The position numbers were made by a program, and so were the translations under genes. A stretch of DNA of 64,000 bases from Apiospora phragmitis. Lineage: Eukaryota > Ascomycota > Sordariomycetes > Amphisphaeriales > Apiosporaceae. This document shows positions 33,711-45,206 of the stretch, piece by piece. How positions within the stretch are numbered: the stretch's first letter is position 1; every line of letters begins with the position of its first letter. The stretch is from the NCBI GenBank assembly GCA_038363925.1, contig JAQQWL010000011.1:7502001-7566000 (forward strand), written 5' to 3'. Below the pieces are notes generated by a model, which was given only the letters and a program-made list of their open reading frames with translations, was not told the DNA's origin and made no database searches.

Positions 33711-35562
33711 ATGACGTCAAACGGCATCGATGTGAAGTCGCGTGCTAGCGATGCGGACCATATCGAACATGGCGGTGTCGACAAGCCGCAAGCGCACCAA
33801 GTAGATATCCAACAGCAGCATCCTGAGATGTACCTCGAGGCCTTGGCTCGCTATCCCGATGACGAGTCCGTCGACCCGGCCGAGGAGAAGAGGCTCGTCC
33901 GCAAGCTAGATATGCGGATCCTGCCCTGCTCGGAATCTGCTACTTCTTCTACTACGTGGACAAGACTACGCTGTGCGTTCGTTGCCTTTCCCGTACTCTC
34001 CGGATGAGCTGTTGCGTACTTAGCTAACTAGATCTTGCCTCTCAGGTCTTATGCCGCCATATTCGGGCTGAAGGAGGGTCTCGATCTCCAGGGCGAGGAG
34101 TACTCGTGGCTCTCTAGCTGCTTCTACTTCGGCTGGCTGGTCTGGGCCATCCCGTCCAACCTCATCATGCAGCAGTGCCCGCCGGCCTACTATCTCGCCT
34201 TCAACATCCTGATGTGGGGGGTCCTTCTCATGGCCCAGGCCGCCGCCCAGAACTTTGCCGGCCTCCTCGCCCTGCGCATCCTGTCCGGCGCCTTCGAGGC
34301 CATCGCCGACCCGGCCTTCATGCTGATCACCTCGATGTACTACACCCGCGCCGAACAGCCATCGCGCATCGCGGCCTGGTACATCTGGAACGGCATTGGC
34401 GTAGCCGGGGGTGGTCTAATCGGTAAGGACCTCTAAATCCGACAGTGGCTGCAGGAGAACTAACAGAATCCATCTATCTCATTAGGCTACGGCATCGGCC
34501 ACATCCAAGGCTCGCTAGCATCGTGGCGGTACGAGTTCATCGTGGTGGGCGCCTTCTGCGCCGCCTGGGCCCTCGTCCTGGCCCTCCTACTGCCCAACTC
34601 GCCGCGGACGATCCGGGGCTTCACGCACAACGAGAAGCTCATCATGATCGCGCGGATGCGGCGCAACCGCACGGGCATCGAGCAGCGGCGCGTCCGCTGG
34701 GGCCAGGTGCGCGAGGCGTACCTCGACTACAAGACCTGGCTCTTCACGCTGCTGGGCTTCATGAGCAACGTAGGGACTAACTACTCCCACTTGTTTTGGG
34801 CTGGCTCGGTGACTGAAAAACCAACCAACCACCTAGGTACCTAACGGCGGCATCTCCAACTTCTCCACCCTCGTCATCCAGGGCCTCGGCTTCGGGACGC
34901 TCGAGACCGCGCTGCTGGGCATCCCCAGGGCGCCCTCGTCGTCGTCTGGATCGGCCTCGGCGCCGTCGCCAACCGGTACATGCCCCCGAACAACCGCACG
35001 CTGGTGTGCGCCGTCTTCATGCTGCCCACCATCGCCGGCGCGCTCGGGTTCCTTGGCCCCGGATGACGCCTATATCGGCCGCTTGATCTGTTTGTAAGTG
35101 AACAACCTAAGTACTTATATATGCCCACGAATGTCTGTGTTTCGAAGCGAGGTGTGTGCTGATCAATGGCCACATAGCTACTTGACTGGCTCCTATCAGG
35201 CCTCTTTCGTGCTATCGCTGTCGCTCATCACGTCCAATACGGGAGGGCAGTCCAAGAAGATGATCGTCTCGGGCATGATCTGGTTCGGTGCATGCATCGG
35301 CAACATTGCCAGCCCTTTCTTCTACAAGTCGGAGCAGGCGCCCTCGTACCCTCTCGGCATCGGCTCGCTGCTGGTCGCCAACTGCATCGAGGTCGTCCTG
35401 TTCTTCGTCTTCCGCTACGCTTTCAAGTGGGAGAACAGACGAAAGGAAAAGCAGCGCGAGCAGCTCCGGGCCGCTGGAAACGATCTCGCGAACGACTTGA
35501 GCGCGGCTGGGTTCACGGACTTGACGGACAAGGAAAACCCTTACTTCGTATACGTATATTAA
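33711..35562 (+). CDS. MFS transporter, allantoate permease (ACS/Dal5-like) type
   Basis: Plasma-membrane importer of organic anions or similar small solutes by family. Exons 33711-33972, 34046-34422, 34486-34769, 34837-35093 and 35178-35562, all GT-AG. Family marks: KRLVRKLDMRILP, then GICYFFYYVDKTTL and SYAAIFGLKEGLDLQGEEYS, SSCFYFGWLVWAIPSNLIMQ, GAFEAIADPAFMLITSMYYT, TGSYQASFVLSLSLITSN and NIASPFFYKSEQAPSYPLGI. Three single-base problems are inferred: a lost C at 33924-33926, a lost C at 34923-34926 and a gained T at about 35053. With these the twelve-helix protein (about 520 residues) is continuous; without them it stops in the first exon. Its stop lies only 80 bases from that of the convergent glucosaminidase gene. 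Confidence 0.85.
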
Positions 35563-35641
35563 GAGTGTTCGTAAGTACAGAGAAATAGCATGTCTTTTCC
35601 GTCGACATTCTGTCTGCATCATTGCATTCTAAGGGGAGCCG

Positions 35642-38335
35642 TTACTCCAGTGCAACCGTGACAGACGCAAGGTTCTTCCCTCGCACCAGGACAGCCGCAG
35701 CTCCTTTAGACGGGGACTTGACAGTAAGGCTCAGCTTCTCGTGAGGCCAGAGTGTCACATAGTTGTCAGACCAGAAGACAGGCACCACATCGCCGCCAGC
35801 CCCGTCCACCAAATTCAACGATACAAAGACCGCCGGCACCGAGGAATGGTTCTCTAGCAAGACATAGTGTCCATCGGAGCCATTCAAGCCACCTTTGGTG
35901 GGGGCCACCGTGGTGGTGACTTGGGCAAGTTGCAGTTGATCGAGAGCACTGTAATTTGCGTACTCGGTGACGGGCGTATAAAACCAATCCGAGTTATCCC
36001 AGTCAAGCTGATCGATGGTTTTGGCAATCCAGTAAACATTCCGACTCAGCGTCTGCCCCTTTTCATCCGCGAGTACTACACGGAGAAAATTGACATCGGT
36101 TGCACCCTTGAGAGTCGAAAGCTTGTGGATTGACTTGCTCTTGTTCGGCTCGGTCAGAGTTCTGACGGTCGTGTTTGCAAGCTTCTCACCATGTAGACCG
36201 ACTATATCAACATTGACGGCCCGCGGGCCACGACGGTCGATAGAATGGTTGATAAGATACAGCTCCTTGGTCAGATAGTCGAATGCCACATGCTCTGGTC
36301 TTGCACCGACCTTGGCGCCAAAATATGATCCCGCGGGACGCATGTAGTAATCGAACAGGTTCCAATGCAAACTTGGCCAGGCGTTGTTGAGCATCCAGTA
36401 GATGAGGCCGGTAGCAGGCCGATTCTTGCTCCAAAACGCGGATACGCTTTCGAATTGCGCCCTGGTAGCCTCATAGTCCATCATCTGGGCTTTCAGGAGA
36501 TAGTCATCCAGTGAGGTGGGTGCACCCATGCGCTTCCACAGGGCATCATTGTAGATATTCCGGTCATAGAACGATGACACATTGGTTGACATGTGGTATA
36601 GCCCCTTTTCAGGCTTCTTCCAGAGATCGTCCAAGTCTTCCTTGGTCAAGAATTTCTTCAGACTACCAATCTCCGGTGTCCCCACGCCTGCACCTAGTTC
36701 AGACCCGAATCCGAACGCGGCACCTAGTCGATCTTCAGAGGGCTCAGCATCATACCAATAGTTGGGCGGTACCCAGTCGTATGGCCCATCCATCTTCATA
36801 CCACCGGGACCCAAAGCGGCTGGGTAGCTCCTCTTGGACGCGGATGCAACGATCGGGTTTTGCCAGTCAGTGCTCTTGAATGCATCCATGTAGATAGAAG
36901 TGGCATTGTCGTTTGGCCAATAATCACTCCCCACCAAGAATCCTAGGAGGCTAGGGTGCGACTGTAGCATGGCAGCTTCATGGCGCATACTTGCATTGGC
37001 GATTCCATAATCGTGCGCTGTCCAGTCCGACTTCACTGCAAGATCCTCGTTATACTGCCATGCTTCCCATTTGTCGCAGCACTCCCATCCCGGCAGTACC
37101 ATTAAGCCCAATCGATCTGCCACCTCATAGAGTTCTGGATGTTCCATCTTACCCTCTAGTCGTACAGTATTGTGGCCTAGGTCCAGCATGTATTGTGCTT
37201 GTGTCTCAAACTTCGATGTATCCCACCTGAGAAACATGTCCGAACTATAACCACCACCAATAACTTGGAAGGGGTGACCGTTTATGCTGAAGATCGTGTC
37301 GTTGTGTGCATTGACAGAGGAAGTCACTTTGCGGATCCCGAAGTTTTGCTCTACCGTGTCAGAAATGGTGCTGTTACCCATCAGGATTGAAAGCTTCCCA
37401 TTGTAGAGAGGTTGGCTCCCCCAGGCCTTTGGCCACCAAATGGACGGACGGAGTAGAGCTGTGGTCAAAGAGATGTCCACCGACTGGTATGGGCCCAGAG
37501 TCACAGACTGCGTCTTGGTGATAGGCGCGCCTCCGGACTTGGCCAGGATTGTGCTTTGTGCGGCAAATGTCAAGTTGCGATTTTCCAAGCTCCGAGCAGT
37601 AGCCTTCAGCGTGACGTTCGCGGCTCCTTCCCCAGCGGGTAGCTCGAAGTTGGTGACCACTCTAAGAGGTTCCAAGGCCACGGGGCCAGTCTGCCTGACG
37701 GCCACGTCCCGCCAAACACCTGTGCCATTGTCAGGTGGGTGAGGGTTCCAATCCACGAAACCCAGGGCGAAGTCGTAGTTGTAATCCGTTGGGTACACCT
37801 GGATCAAAAGCCCGTTGGGACCCCCATTCAGTAGCTCCGTGATCTCGTACTCATGGCCCGCGTAAGATCCGACCTGGATGTCTTTGGTCGCGACGGTGTC
37901 TCCATTGAGCAGGATGTCAGCCTTCGAGGTAATACCGTTAGTTTTGAGAAAGTAGTGCTGGCCCTGCCTGGGATTGAGCTTAAATTCGTTGCGGTACAAC
38001 CAAGGAACTGCGAACTGGCTGCGATTGAAGGATTGGAGGTTGTCCGAGAAAAACAGCTTAGAGTCGTCGTATACTCCCGCATGCAGTAAACAGCCCATGA
38101 GGGTACATCGAGAGGTGCTGATGTGATGCCAGTCCGTAACATTGGCACCGGGCAGAGACAGTTGGGCAAGGGCTTCCCCATCTTGAGGCGAAGTTTGGAT
38201 GTCCCATGTTGGCACGACAAAGGACGATGGCTTGGGTGAGGACACCGATGTCACCGATGTTGGATATGGCGAACGATTGATTGCCTCGGCGACAGTGCCG
38301 AGTAGAAGATAGAGCAGCGGATTGGGGAGCCGCAT
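35642..38335 (-). CDS. GH2 exo-beta-D-glucosaminidase (chitosan-degrading)
   Basis: An intact, intron-free frame of 897 residues. The signal peptide (MRLPNPLLYLLLGTVAEA) indicates secretion. A GH2 sugar-binding jelly roll follows (LYRNEFKLNPRQGQHYFLK; GLLIQVYPTDYNYDFALGFV), then the TIM barrel with HNTVRLEGKMEHPELYEV. The acid/base position reads GFLVGSDYWPND, with Asp near residue 471, and the nucleophile position FGSELGAG, with Glu near 546. An Asp instead of the Glu of beta-galactosidase or mannosidase is the known mark of the exo-beta-D-glucosaminidase (CsxA/Gls93) subgroup, and both positions and the overall length agree. It would release glucosamine from the non-reducing end of chitosan. 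Long neighbours have frame breaks; this one has none. Confidence 0.9.
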   Translation of the reverse strand: MRLPNPLLYLLLGTVAEAINRSPYPTSVTSVSSPKPSSFVVPTWDIQTSPQDGEALAQLSLPGANVTDWHHISTSRCTLMGCLLHAGVYDDSKLFFSDNLQSFNRSQFAVPWLYRNEFKLNPRQGQHYFLKTNGITSKADILLNGDTVATKDIQVGSYAGHEYEITELLNGGPNGLLIQVYPTDYNYDFALGFVDWNPHPPDNGTGVWRDVAVRQTGPVALEPLRVVTNFELPAGEGAANVTLKATARSLENRNLTFAAQSTILAKSGGAPITKTQSVTLGPYQSVDISLTTALLRPSIWWPKAWGSQPLYNGKLSILMGNSTISDTVEQNFGIRKVTSSVNAHNDTIFSINGHPFQVIGGGYSSDMFLRWDTSKFETQAQYMLDLGHNTVRLEGKMEHPELYEVADRLGLMVLPGWECCDKWEAWQYNEDLAVKSDWTAHDYGIANASMRHEAAMLQSHPSLLGFLVGSDYWPNDNATSIYMDAFKSTDWQNPIVASASKRSYPAALGPGGMKMDGPYDWVPPNYWYDAEPSEDRLGAAFGFGSELGAGVGTPEIGSLKKFLTKEDLDDLWKKPEKGLYHMSTNVSSFYDRNIYNDALWKRMGAPTSLDDYLLKAQMMDYEATRAQFESVSAFWSKNRPATGLIYWMLNNAWPSLHWNLFDYYMRPAGSYFGAKVGARPEHVAFDYLTKELYLINHSIDRRGPRAVNVDIVGLHGEKLANTTVRTLTEPNKSKSIHKLSTLKGATDVNFLRVVLADEKGQTLSRNVYWIAKTIDQLDWDNSDWFYTPVTEYANYSALDQLQLAQVTTTVAPTKGGLNGSDGHYVLLENHSSVPAVFVSLNLVDGAGGDVVPVFWSDNYVTLWPHEKLSLTVKSPSKGAAAVLVRGKNLASVTVALE

Positions 38336-39130
38336 CTCTATGGTTCGTATGGTTGCCTAAAAGTGGTGATCGACTCGGAAAATGGGAAAGTAGCAGCGCA
38401 AAAGAGGTGGCTCAATCACCACCGAAAATCAATTGACATGCAGCGACCTGACTCGAGGTGGACCATCTTCAATCGTCCTGTAGATTGGACGGCTTTCTTT
38501 TCTTCCTCTTCTCGTTTTTTTTCCCTTCACGACCTGGCCAAGCCAATGGTACGTTGCGCCGACCAGAGGCTGCTGCGGTAATGTGGCTGCGACGTGCATA
38601 TTTCCCCTCACGACAATACGAGCCGTGCTGTGACCCCCGCTCAGGTCCGGGCCTGGCCCTCCGTGTCGATCCCTGAATTGCCGAGCCAATTGCTGTGGCG
38701 GCTGAATAGCAGATGGCATCGCATCTCATTTATTGATCTCTGCTAATAATGAATTGAAATCGGTGGCTGTCCGGGAGGTGACGACCTGCCTAAAGTAGAA
38801 GCAGATTTCAAGTCTTACTCGACTGCGCATTTCTCGTCCAATATTGACATCAGCGACTGGATCGATATTCCACAGGTATAATTTATTCCCCCAATATGTT
38901 CTCGTATATAAACATGTAACCATAAAACGAGAGTCATAGACGTGGATGTCAGTTTTGGATACGACAAGATATTCCATGGAGCTATGTCTCCCGAGGTCCG
39001 ATGAGGGCCCTTTCTAATTCTACCTCTATGCAAGGTCTAGTATAGTCTTCCAAGGAGAAAGCCGAAGCGAATGACGGATATCTCTGCTATGCCAAGCATC
39101 CAAAGGCCAGGCAGGATAGCTCAACCTAGG
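38336..39130. other. intergenic region, glucosaminidase promoter
   Basis: No gene seen. A C/T-rich patch on the plus strand (about 38490-38530) precedes the GH2 gene in its upstream region. Confidence 0.4.
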
Positions 39131-40651
39131 CTAGCCCACAAAGGGATCTGCTGTATATCCCACTTCATATCTCCAGTCATGATGAACTTGTGGCCGAAAA
39201 TCTATAGATCCAAGGTCGTTTGAATGAACGTAGTTGTCGAAGATGCCGAGATAGTTTTCGTCCGTCATGTGGTCGTGCGCTAAAGACGGGAAGGGCATGA
39301 CGCTCATAGGCAGGTAGGACACGTAGTCGTTCTTAGGGCCTGCCCCAGCATGCGTGTCTGATGCTCCCGGTAGCTCATACCAAGTAGGCGTGACAGGGGT
39401 CGAAGGAGGCGTTGCTTGCACTTGCTGCACTTGCTGCAGCTGATGCAGCTGTTGGAGTTGTTCCGCCTTGAGCAGCTGCTCCTGTAGCAAAGTAAAGCGT
39501 GCCCAGTCTTGGCCATCGGCCCCTGCCATGTGGCTGTCCTCTTGGATGGTGAATGTTGACATGCGGCGTGGGCTTGCGGCTCCGCTGGTGAAGCCGGAAT
39601 CCATGTGCATATCCGAGGACGGACTTTGTAGCTGCGAGCGAGAGCTTACGACCGAAACTCCGCTATCGTCAAAGTCGTCACAGGTATCATCTTCTTCAGA
39701 CTCTGGCGCAGTTTCCTCCGCGTCGTTGACTTCGCCGCCGCCATGGGACTGTGGCTTTCCATCCGTGGTCCTGCATCGAAGCCCCGATTGCGAAGCAGGC
39801 TGCCCTCGATAATGGAGCCCTGTACCAAGACCCTTTTTTGAGAGACGATTTTCCCGGCGGCTTAGCACCACGCTCCTGTTGTTGTGTGTTAGTCCGTACC
39901 TCGAATATCAGAAAAGTTGTTTGAGGACTTGCCGATTCCTAATGTCGTGACTTGACCGATTCGGGAGGTCCAGCGTCGCTATCTTCTTCCATTTGTTGCC
40001 ATGTTTGTCCATGGCTTGAAGCAGCTTCGCATCTTCCTCAGGCTGCCAGGGGGTGTGTTTCAGGTCGGGCCTCAACCCGTGCTGCCACCTTTTGGCGCAC
40101 TCTATGGAACGTCCAGAGGCTTAGCAAAGGTAGTGTTACGCTTCGGAAGACATTGCCTACTTACGATCTGCGTTCCGGCTCTCCACATCCCGTGATACAA
40201 GGGCCCATCTGGGAGATATGTTAGTGCTCTGGTGCCTTTCCGGGAGTTTCCATGCGGTCAAAACAGCGATGCCATATAAAAAGAGCATGTGGGGTTGAGG
40301 ATACCTATTTGTTGATATAGGGATAGGTAGTAATACTCACTTTAACCCGTGTTGTTGAACTGCTTGCTGCAGCTTACGATCTTCTTCGCGACTCCAGGTC
40401 CCTTTGATGAAATCGGATCTGACTTTGTACCATCTTTTACGGCAGTCTTTGTTGGTTCGCCTGGGTAGCATGGCGGCGATTTCATTCCAGCTCATCAAGC
40501 TGTTGACTTCGCCTATTTGCTTCGCTTCTTCAAGTTAGCTTCAACCCCAATGCTGGATAAGGGGGGGTGAAGTACATTGAGACTCGACACCAGCTTTCAA
40601 GATCTGGTCTTCCTCTTCTGTCCACCAGCGTCGTTCCCGTTTGGAGGACAT
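39131..40651 (-). CDS. three-repeat Myb-like DNA-binding transcription factor
   Basis: Five exons, 40651-40576, 40512-40341, 40208-40165, 40101-39933 and 39875-39131, with all phases consistent, give 401 residues. Three Myb/SANT repeats: RWWTEEEDQILKAGVESQ to PRRTNKDCRKRWY; GTWSREEDRKLQQAVQQHG to SRNADQCAKRWQHGL; TPWQPEEDAKLLQAMDKHG to DLPNRSSHDIRNR. The spaced tryptophans are intact. An acidic linker (DAEETAPESEEDDTCDD) follows, then a Gln-rich coil (LLKAEQLQQLHQLQQVQQ) likely to be an activation or dimer region. The last intron is GC-AG. A nuclear regulator; targets unknown. It lies upstream of, and on the same strand as, the glucosaminidase gene, so it could regulate neighbours, but nothing in the sequence shows this. 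Confidence 0.88.
39876..39932 (-). other. GC-AG intron (57 bases)
   Basis: The donor is GCAAGT after AATCG and the acceptor is CAACAG. Its removal makes the five-exon total exactly 402 codons, which supports the unusual donor. Confidence 0.8.
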
Positions 40652-43600
40652 TGTCGCCGTGGGATCTGCTTGATGATAGTCGTGTATCGATAATCCGCAG
40701 GTAATAGTGGCCGACGTGTTCAAGGTGGGGACGAGCTGTTTAAGAACAAGGTTCAATGGGATGATCTGGGACGATCTGGGGAGAACCCGGTAAATATGGA
40801 GTTGGCTCGTGGTTATCAGCCTTACGCAGATCAGATCTAAGTAGACTTGGCCATTGCGAGTGGGAATGGCAGAGATGATAACGTCTTAGCAGCTCAAACC
40901 CCGGAAACAAAAAGGCAAGATGAGTGGGTAGGTTCCAAGACCGGGCCAGGCGTCGTCCCTTAATACCACTCTCACACGGCAATGATGATGTGAGCGAGCG
41001 TGAGATGCTGATGTGGACATCTAGCTCGACGGGCCTTTCCTATTGGCTCTGCCGTCTCCAGATAAGGCAGGGCAAGCCTTCCAATGCAACCTTAGGAGCT
41101 ACACCGTTCGTGGCAGGTCGATGTCTTTTGGTGTTAGTGGCCATGAGCCTCGTGTATGTATAATAAGCAAAGCCTAGAGTCATATCTACTAAGGACATAA
41201 AGATTCACAAGAAGGAAACAATCATGGGCGGATTTTGGTGTCTATAAAACCGATTCACCAATGGAACCAGTTGTTCCATTGGCGTATGCATCTGGGGCAA
41301 GGCTTTGTCGTCATTGCGACGATGTGCGTGGGGTGGTGCACTTTCTACACCGTAAGAAAAAGCCCGAGGATTGCCTGTTTGTTCGGGGAGGGACAAAGTG
41401 GGGGATCCGTGGGTGGTCGGGCAGTTACTCAAACGGGAACTTGTCTTTTTCAGGGGCTGTAAGACGCATATGGAATTTGAAAGATCACTGCCCGCCCGCC
41501 CGCTACGTACTCCGACCCTGCTCGTAAACGCTGGCCATCCCAGAGGCAAGGAAGAAATAGTCAGCTATCAGGGTGGTGGGGGTACGAGGCAGCCATGTCA
41601 GCAAGTAGTGGGACTTTGCTGACCGTCAACCAACGGGTCGAGCCGGAGCCGGAGTCTGGCTCACCTTCCAACTCGTGCGTAAATTAAGTCCCAACTGCAT
41701 GCCAAGGCCAAGAAAACCGAAAGTGTAATAAGCCTGCATCCGCTGAATCCTGACTTATCCCGGTTACCCCATGGCCGGAAGAAACAACCTTGGGCCCGTA
41801 TTTTCCTTGGTGGCTTTGTGGCTTCCATAGCCGGAGGTCTCGGTGTCCGAGCCACAAGCTCCGGCGTACTTCAGAGAGGCATCAACACTAATTAGTATAT
41901 AAGTAGATCCTGCGTCCTCTTTCAAGCCGCTTCTCCCTCGGGCAGAAACCACCAGCTCTGGTCGTCTCATGCCCTTCCACTTATCGTAAGCCGCGTGCCG
42001 AATCATTGGGCTGAGTGAGCATGGCTGCTTATCAGGGCTGCAGTCATCCCCAGTAGTCATTCAATGATGCAACTCCTTACGCGGCGTTGTCTGAGTCCTG
42101 GCCAAGTCACCGCCGCCTTGCTGATACGACGCTCCCGAGCGCGCAATAAGAACATTTACTACGAAGATGAGGTCGATATCGTTGACCACGTGAAGGAAGT
42201 CGTTATCTCACAGAATATGTAGTAGATTAGCGACAAGTTCCTGTAGTTCTATATGTACTTTGGGCAATGATCTAGGGCTACCTGGGTTCCTCATATTGGT
42301 AAAGTAGAGACACTAGCTATAGGAATCCTTCACCTTAAATCAGTTCGAAATTAGAACACAGTAAAAAACCTACTATATGGTTGTATAGGCTCTTCCAACT
42401 TGGTAGAAACGTAAAGTACTGGTATAAACGTAAGGCAAAGCTCTTATCTGCAGCTCCGGACTTAGTTTTACATCCCCGTGTACAGAACTCAAATATGGCC
42501 AAATTCCCAACACGATAATTCGAGGGTAAGACGGGCCATGAAACACTAGTATGTACCTGTAAGGTAGGATCTCGCGAGATAAGGCATAATCAACAAGCCC
42601 CTATTGGAGCACTAACCGAAAATGCCAAAGATGAAGCCTCCAGGCATGATGATGATGCCCTGCGGCCGCCGTCTCTTCCAAAGACATAATGAACGCCATT
42701 TTCCCGAGCTTTACGCGCCATGGACAAAGAAGTAGGTAGTTGGAGGAGAAACACAGCATGACTTGGTGTCTTACGTCCAAACTTGAATGTTACGGAATCA
42801 CCTGAGGACTAGAGCTGAGTGAGGGCAAGTACTAACGGTGTAACTCAGAGATGAAGTACATTATCAAGATCATGCAGGAAGCCTAAAGTAAGGATATCGC
42901 CATGTATAGATATTGCTATACTCGGATCGAGGGGGCCGAAGGAACGGTATACTATGGAAACCTATCCTAACAAAATTAGAAATTGATGGTTTTCCTCACG
43001 AAAGTAGTGTAGATGTCACCCATTTTCAGATGCAAGCAGCCGGTTACCGCAGGAGCTGAAACGAAGGCGGATGCAACGAACATTTGGGTTACACGTTATC
43101 CCGACCTCGGGAACTCGATCCCGCTAGAGGGTTTCATTTCAACTTCCACATTGTCATACTCCTCCTGCGAAGGGAGGGAAGCACTCAACCTTGATCTATC
43201 ACACCCGTTGGCGGCCTAGTCTCAAAACAACCACGGTACCATAGTAGTCGAACTCCCTGAATAATTACATGTAGAGATACTTGCCCTATCGTCTAGAGAG
43301 TGCGGCTCACCCGGTGCAAATGCATGCCTAATATAGATTCGATAGCAAGCTGGCCCAGAAGAAATGCAAGACTCGCAACGCGGAGGTTTTCCTCAAATTT
43401 TGTTAGGGCTGAAAGGGGAGACGTGTATGGTCAAGCCTCGCAACAAGGTATGTAGCTGAGCTTATGCCGGAAGATAAAACCGTTCAAAGTACGGCATCCG
43501 GAATGAACCGAGAGGTCTAGGCTCACACCCATGCATCCCGCGGGCCAGAGGCCATCCAAGCAATGGTGGCGCCGAGGGCTCCGGCTTTGCTGACCGCAGA

Positions 43601-44327
43601 ACCTCCTCCGGATTCCAACCACTGAAGATAGATAAAGCTACTTTGGGCCTGATATGACCTTACGAGACGCATACACGATGCTCGCAGACTTCTTACTGTA
43701 TTATCCCGGCCGTTACTCATTTAGCGTGCCCGCATGCATGTGGTGCTTGTTTGGAAATAAGCCACGTCCTGCAAGTGGTGATACCAACAAGCTTTTGCTG
43801 GTGCTTGGTAATCGGTTGGAGCGATCTCCGAGAACCGAAGGCATTGGGTATGATGTAACCGTTTTTCTACTTCCATATCTCTCTAGATGTGACTTGCTGT
43901 CGTTGTGTGCATCTTATTTCCACACGGATTATGAATCTAGGCTTGATCTGGAGAAAGAGCATCACGGGCTTGGCAAAGGATATGTAAGTCCCCCAAGTCA
44001 ATCAGCGGGCAGGGATGGCACTGGCACCCTTGGGGTGGCAGGGGGCCGATTGGCCAACCAGTTGCTTGAGGTGTTTCGCAGCGGCCCAACACACCTCAAA
44101 CAGCCCCACGATGGACTCGTCCATCAACTAAGTGAGCGACAACTTTGATGCACATTTGTGCGCGCGCACGTTCGGCCAGATTATAGTGTCTCCTTCAATC
44201 ATTCGCTCACTCACTTTCGACTTCTCGATTCAATTGATAACGAATCATCAATCCCCATAACTTCGCGGAAGCCAAGTCCGATCTAGGAGAGGAACTGGAA
44301 AGCGGAAAGCGGAAAGCCCGCCCCCGA
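40652..44327. other. gene-poor region of 3.7 kb
   Basis: No recognisable gene. Open frames up to 164 codons (43654-44148, plus) lack family features. The middle (about 42100-43000) is A+T-rich with many TA steps and stops in all frames, as in old, mutated repeats, but no transposase or terminal repeats could be identified. A perfect palindrome GTGCGCGCGCAC lies at 44158-44169. Confidence 0.4.
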
Positions 44328-44930
44328 ATGTTCCAACCCAGTCTCCTCGCCGTTCCCTGGGCCCTATCCGCCCTCGCCATCCTCCTAATCGAGGCCCCCG
44401 TGATCTGGACCCGCCTGCTGGACCCGCCGACGGTGCCGCCGGACCGCCTGCGCCTACTCCCGCTCACGCTGCCGGTGGTGCTCAACGCAGCGACACGCGC
44501 GGCGTGGGTGGCGGCGCGGTACGCGCTGGTGGTGTGGCCGCTGCCGGCGCTGCGGCGGCGGCACGACGCCTTCTTCTACCAAGACGAAGGGCACGAGGCG
44601 GCCGCGACGGCGACGACGACGCCGACCATGACGGCTGGCCGGGCGGCGGCCGTCGTCGCGTGCGCCGCGCTCTGGGGGCTGCAGATGCTGGGCGTGCTCG
44701 CCTGGTTCGGGGCCGAGCTGGTCGTGCGGGGCGGCGACGAGGGGGTCGGTGCCGTGCTGCGGTGGATGCTGCCGCCGATGGTTGGGTGGCTGGTCGTCGT
44801 CGTTGCGGTAGTCAGTTACTGTGGGCTTGGTGTCTACATCTTGCTTAAAGGGGTGCGGACGTGTCTGTTTGCCTTGCGGCGAGCTGGCTGGGGTAGGAAT
44901 GGTTCGACTCATTATGTTGAATTGTCTTGA
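44328..44930 (+). CDS. small multi-pass membrane protein, hypothetical
   Basis: A single frame of 200 residues with about four hydrophobic segments: LLAVPWALSALAILLIEAPV, RLLPLTLPVVLNAATRAAWV, AAVVACAALWGLQMLGVLAWF and MLPPMVGWLVVVVAVVSYCG. The third codon positions are very G/C-rich, unlike the flanking DNA, which supports real coding. No family recognised. It converges with the aminopeptidase gene. Confidence 0.6.
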   Translation: MFQPSLLAVPWALSALAILLIEAPVIWTRLLDPPTVPPDRLRLLPLTLPVVLNAATRAAWVAARYALVVWPLPALRRRHDAFFYQDEGHEAAATATTTPTMTAGRAAAVVACAALWGLQMLGVLAWFGAELVVRGGDEGVGAVLRWMLPPMVGWLVVVVAVVSYCGLGVYILLKGVRTCLFALRRAGWGRNGSTHYVELS

Positions 44931-45206
44931 GCATCGTTCTTCGGGATTGCGATATCTGTTCGTAGCAAGCATAAAGATATTCGGCTATGACCGATCATTG
45001 ATATATCCTCATTGGTGTCTCATGCATGGTGTTTGAACCAAGTCCGAATTGCTGGTCCTGAACACTAGCAGGCGATAAAATCAAAGACAGGCTACGAAGA
45101 ACGGTATTTGAAGGTAGTGAGTACTAAATGACATTGATTCAATTCTACGATGCTACAAACAAAAATATACAAAACGATGCTTAACCGTTACGCCCATTAC
45201 AATGTT

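Noticed and set aside
29675..38335. Secondary-metabolite gene cluster (SDR, MFS, GT, regulator)
   Set aside because: No polyketide synthase, NRPS, terpene synthase or DMATS backbone gene is present in the window.
43654..44148. 164-codon plus-strand frame
   Set aside because: No recognised motif and no coding-like composition; could be an orphan but cannot be supported.
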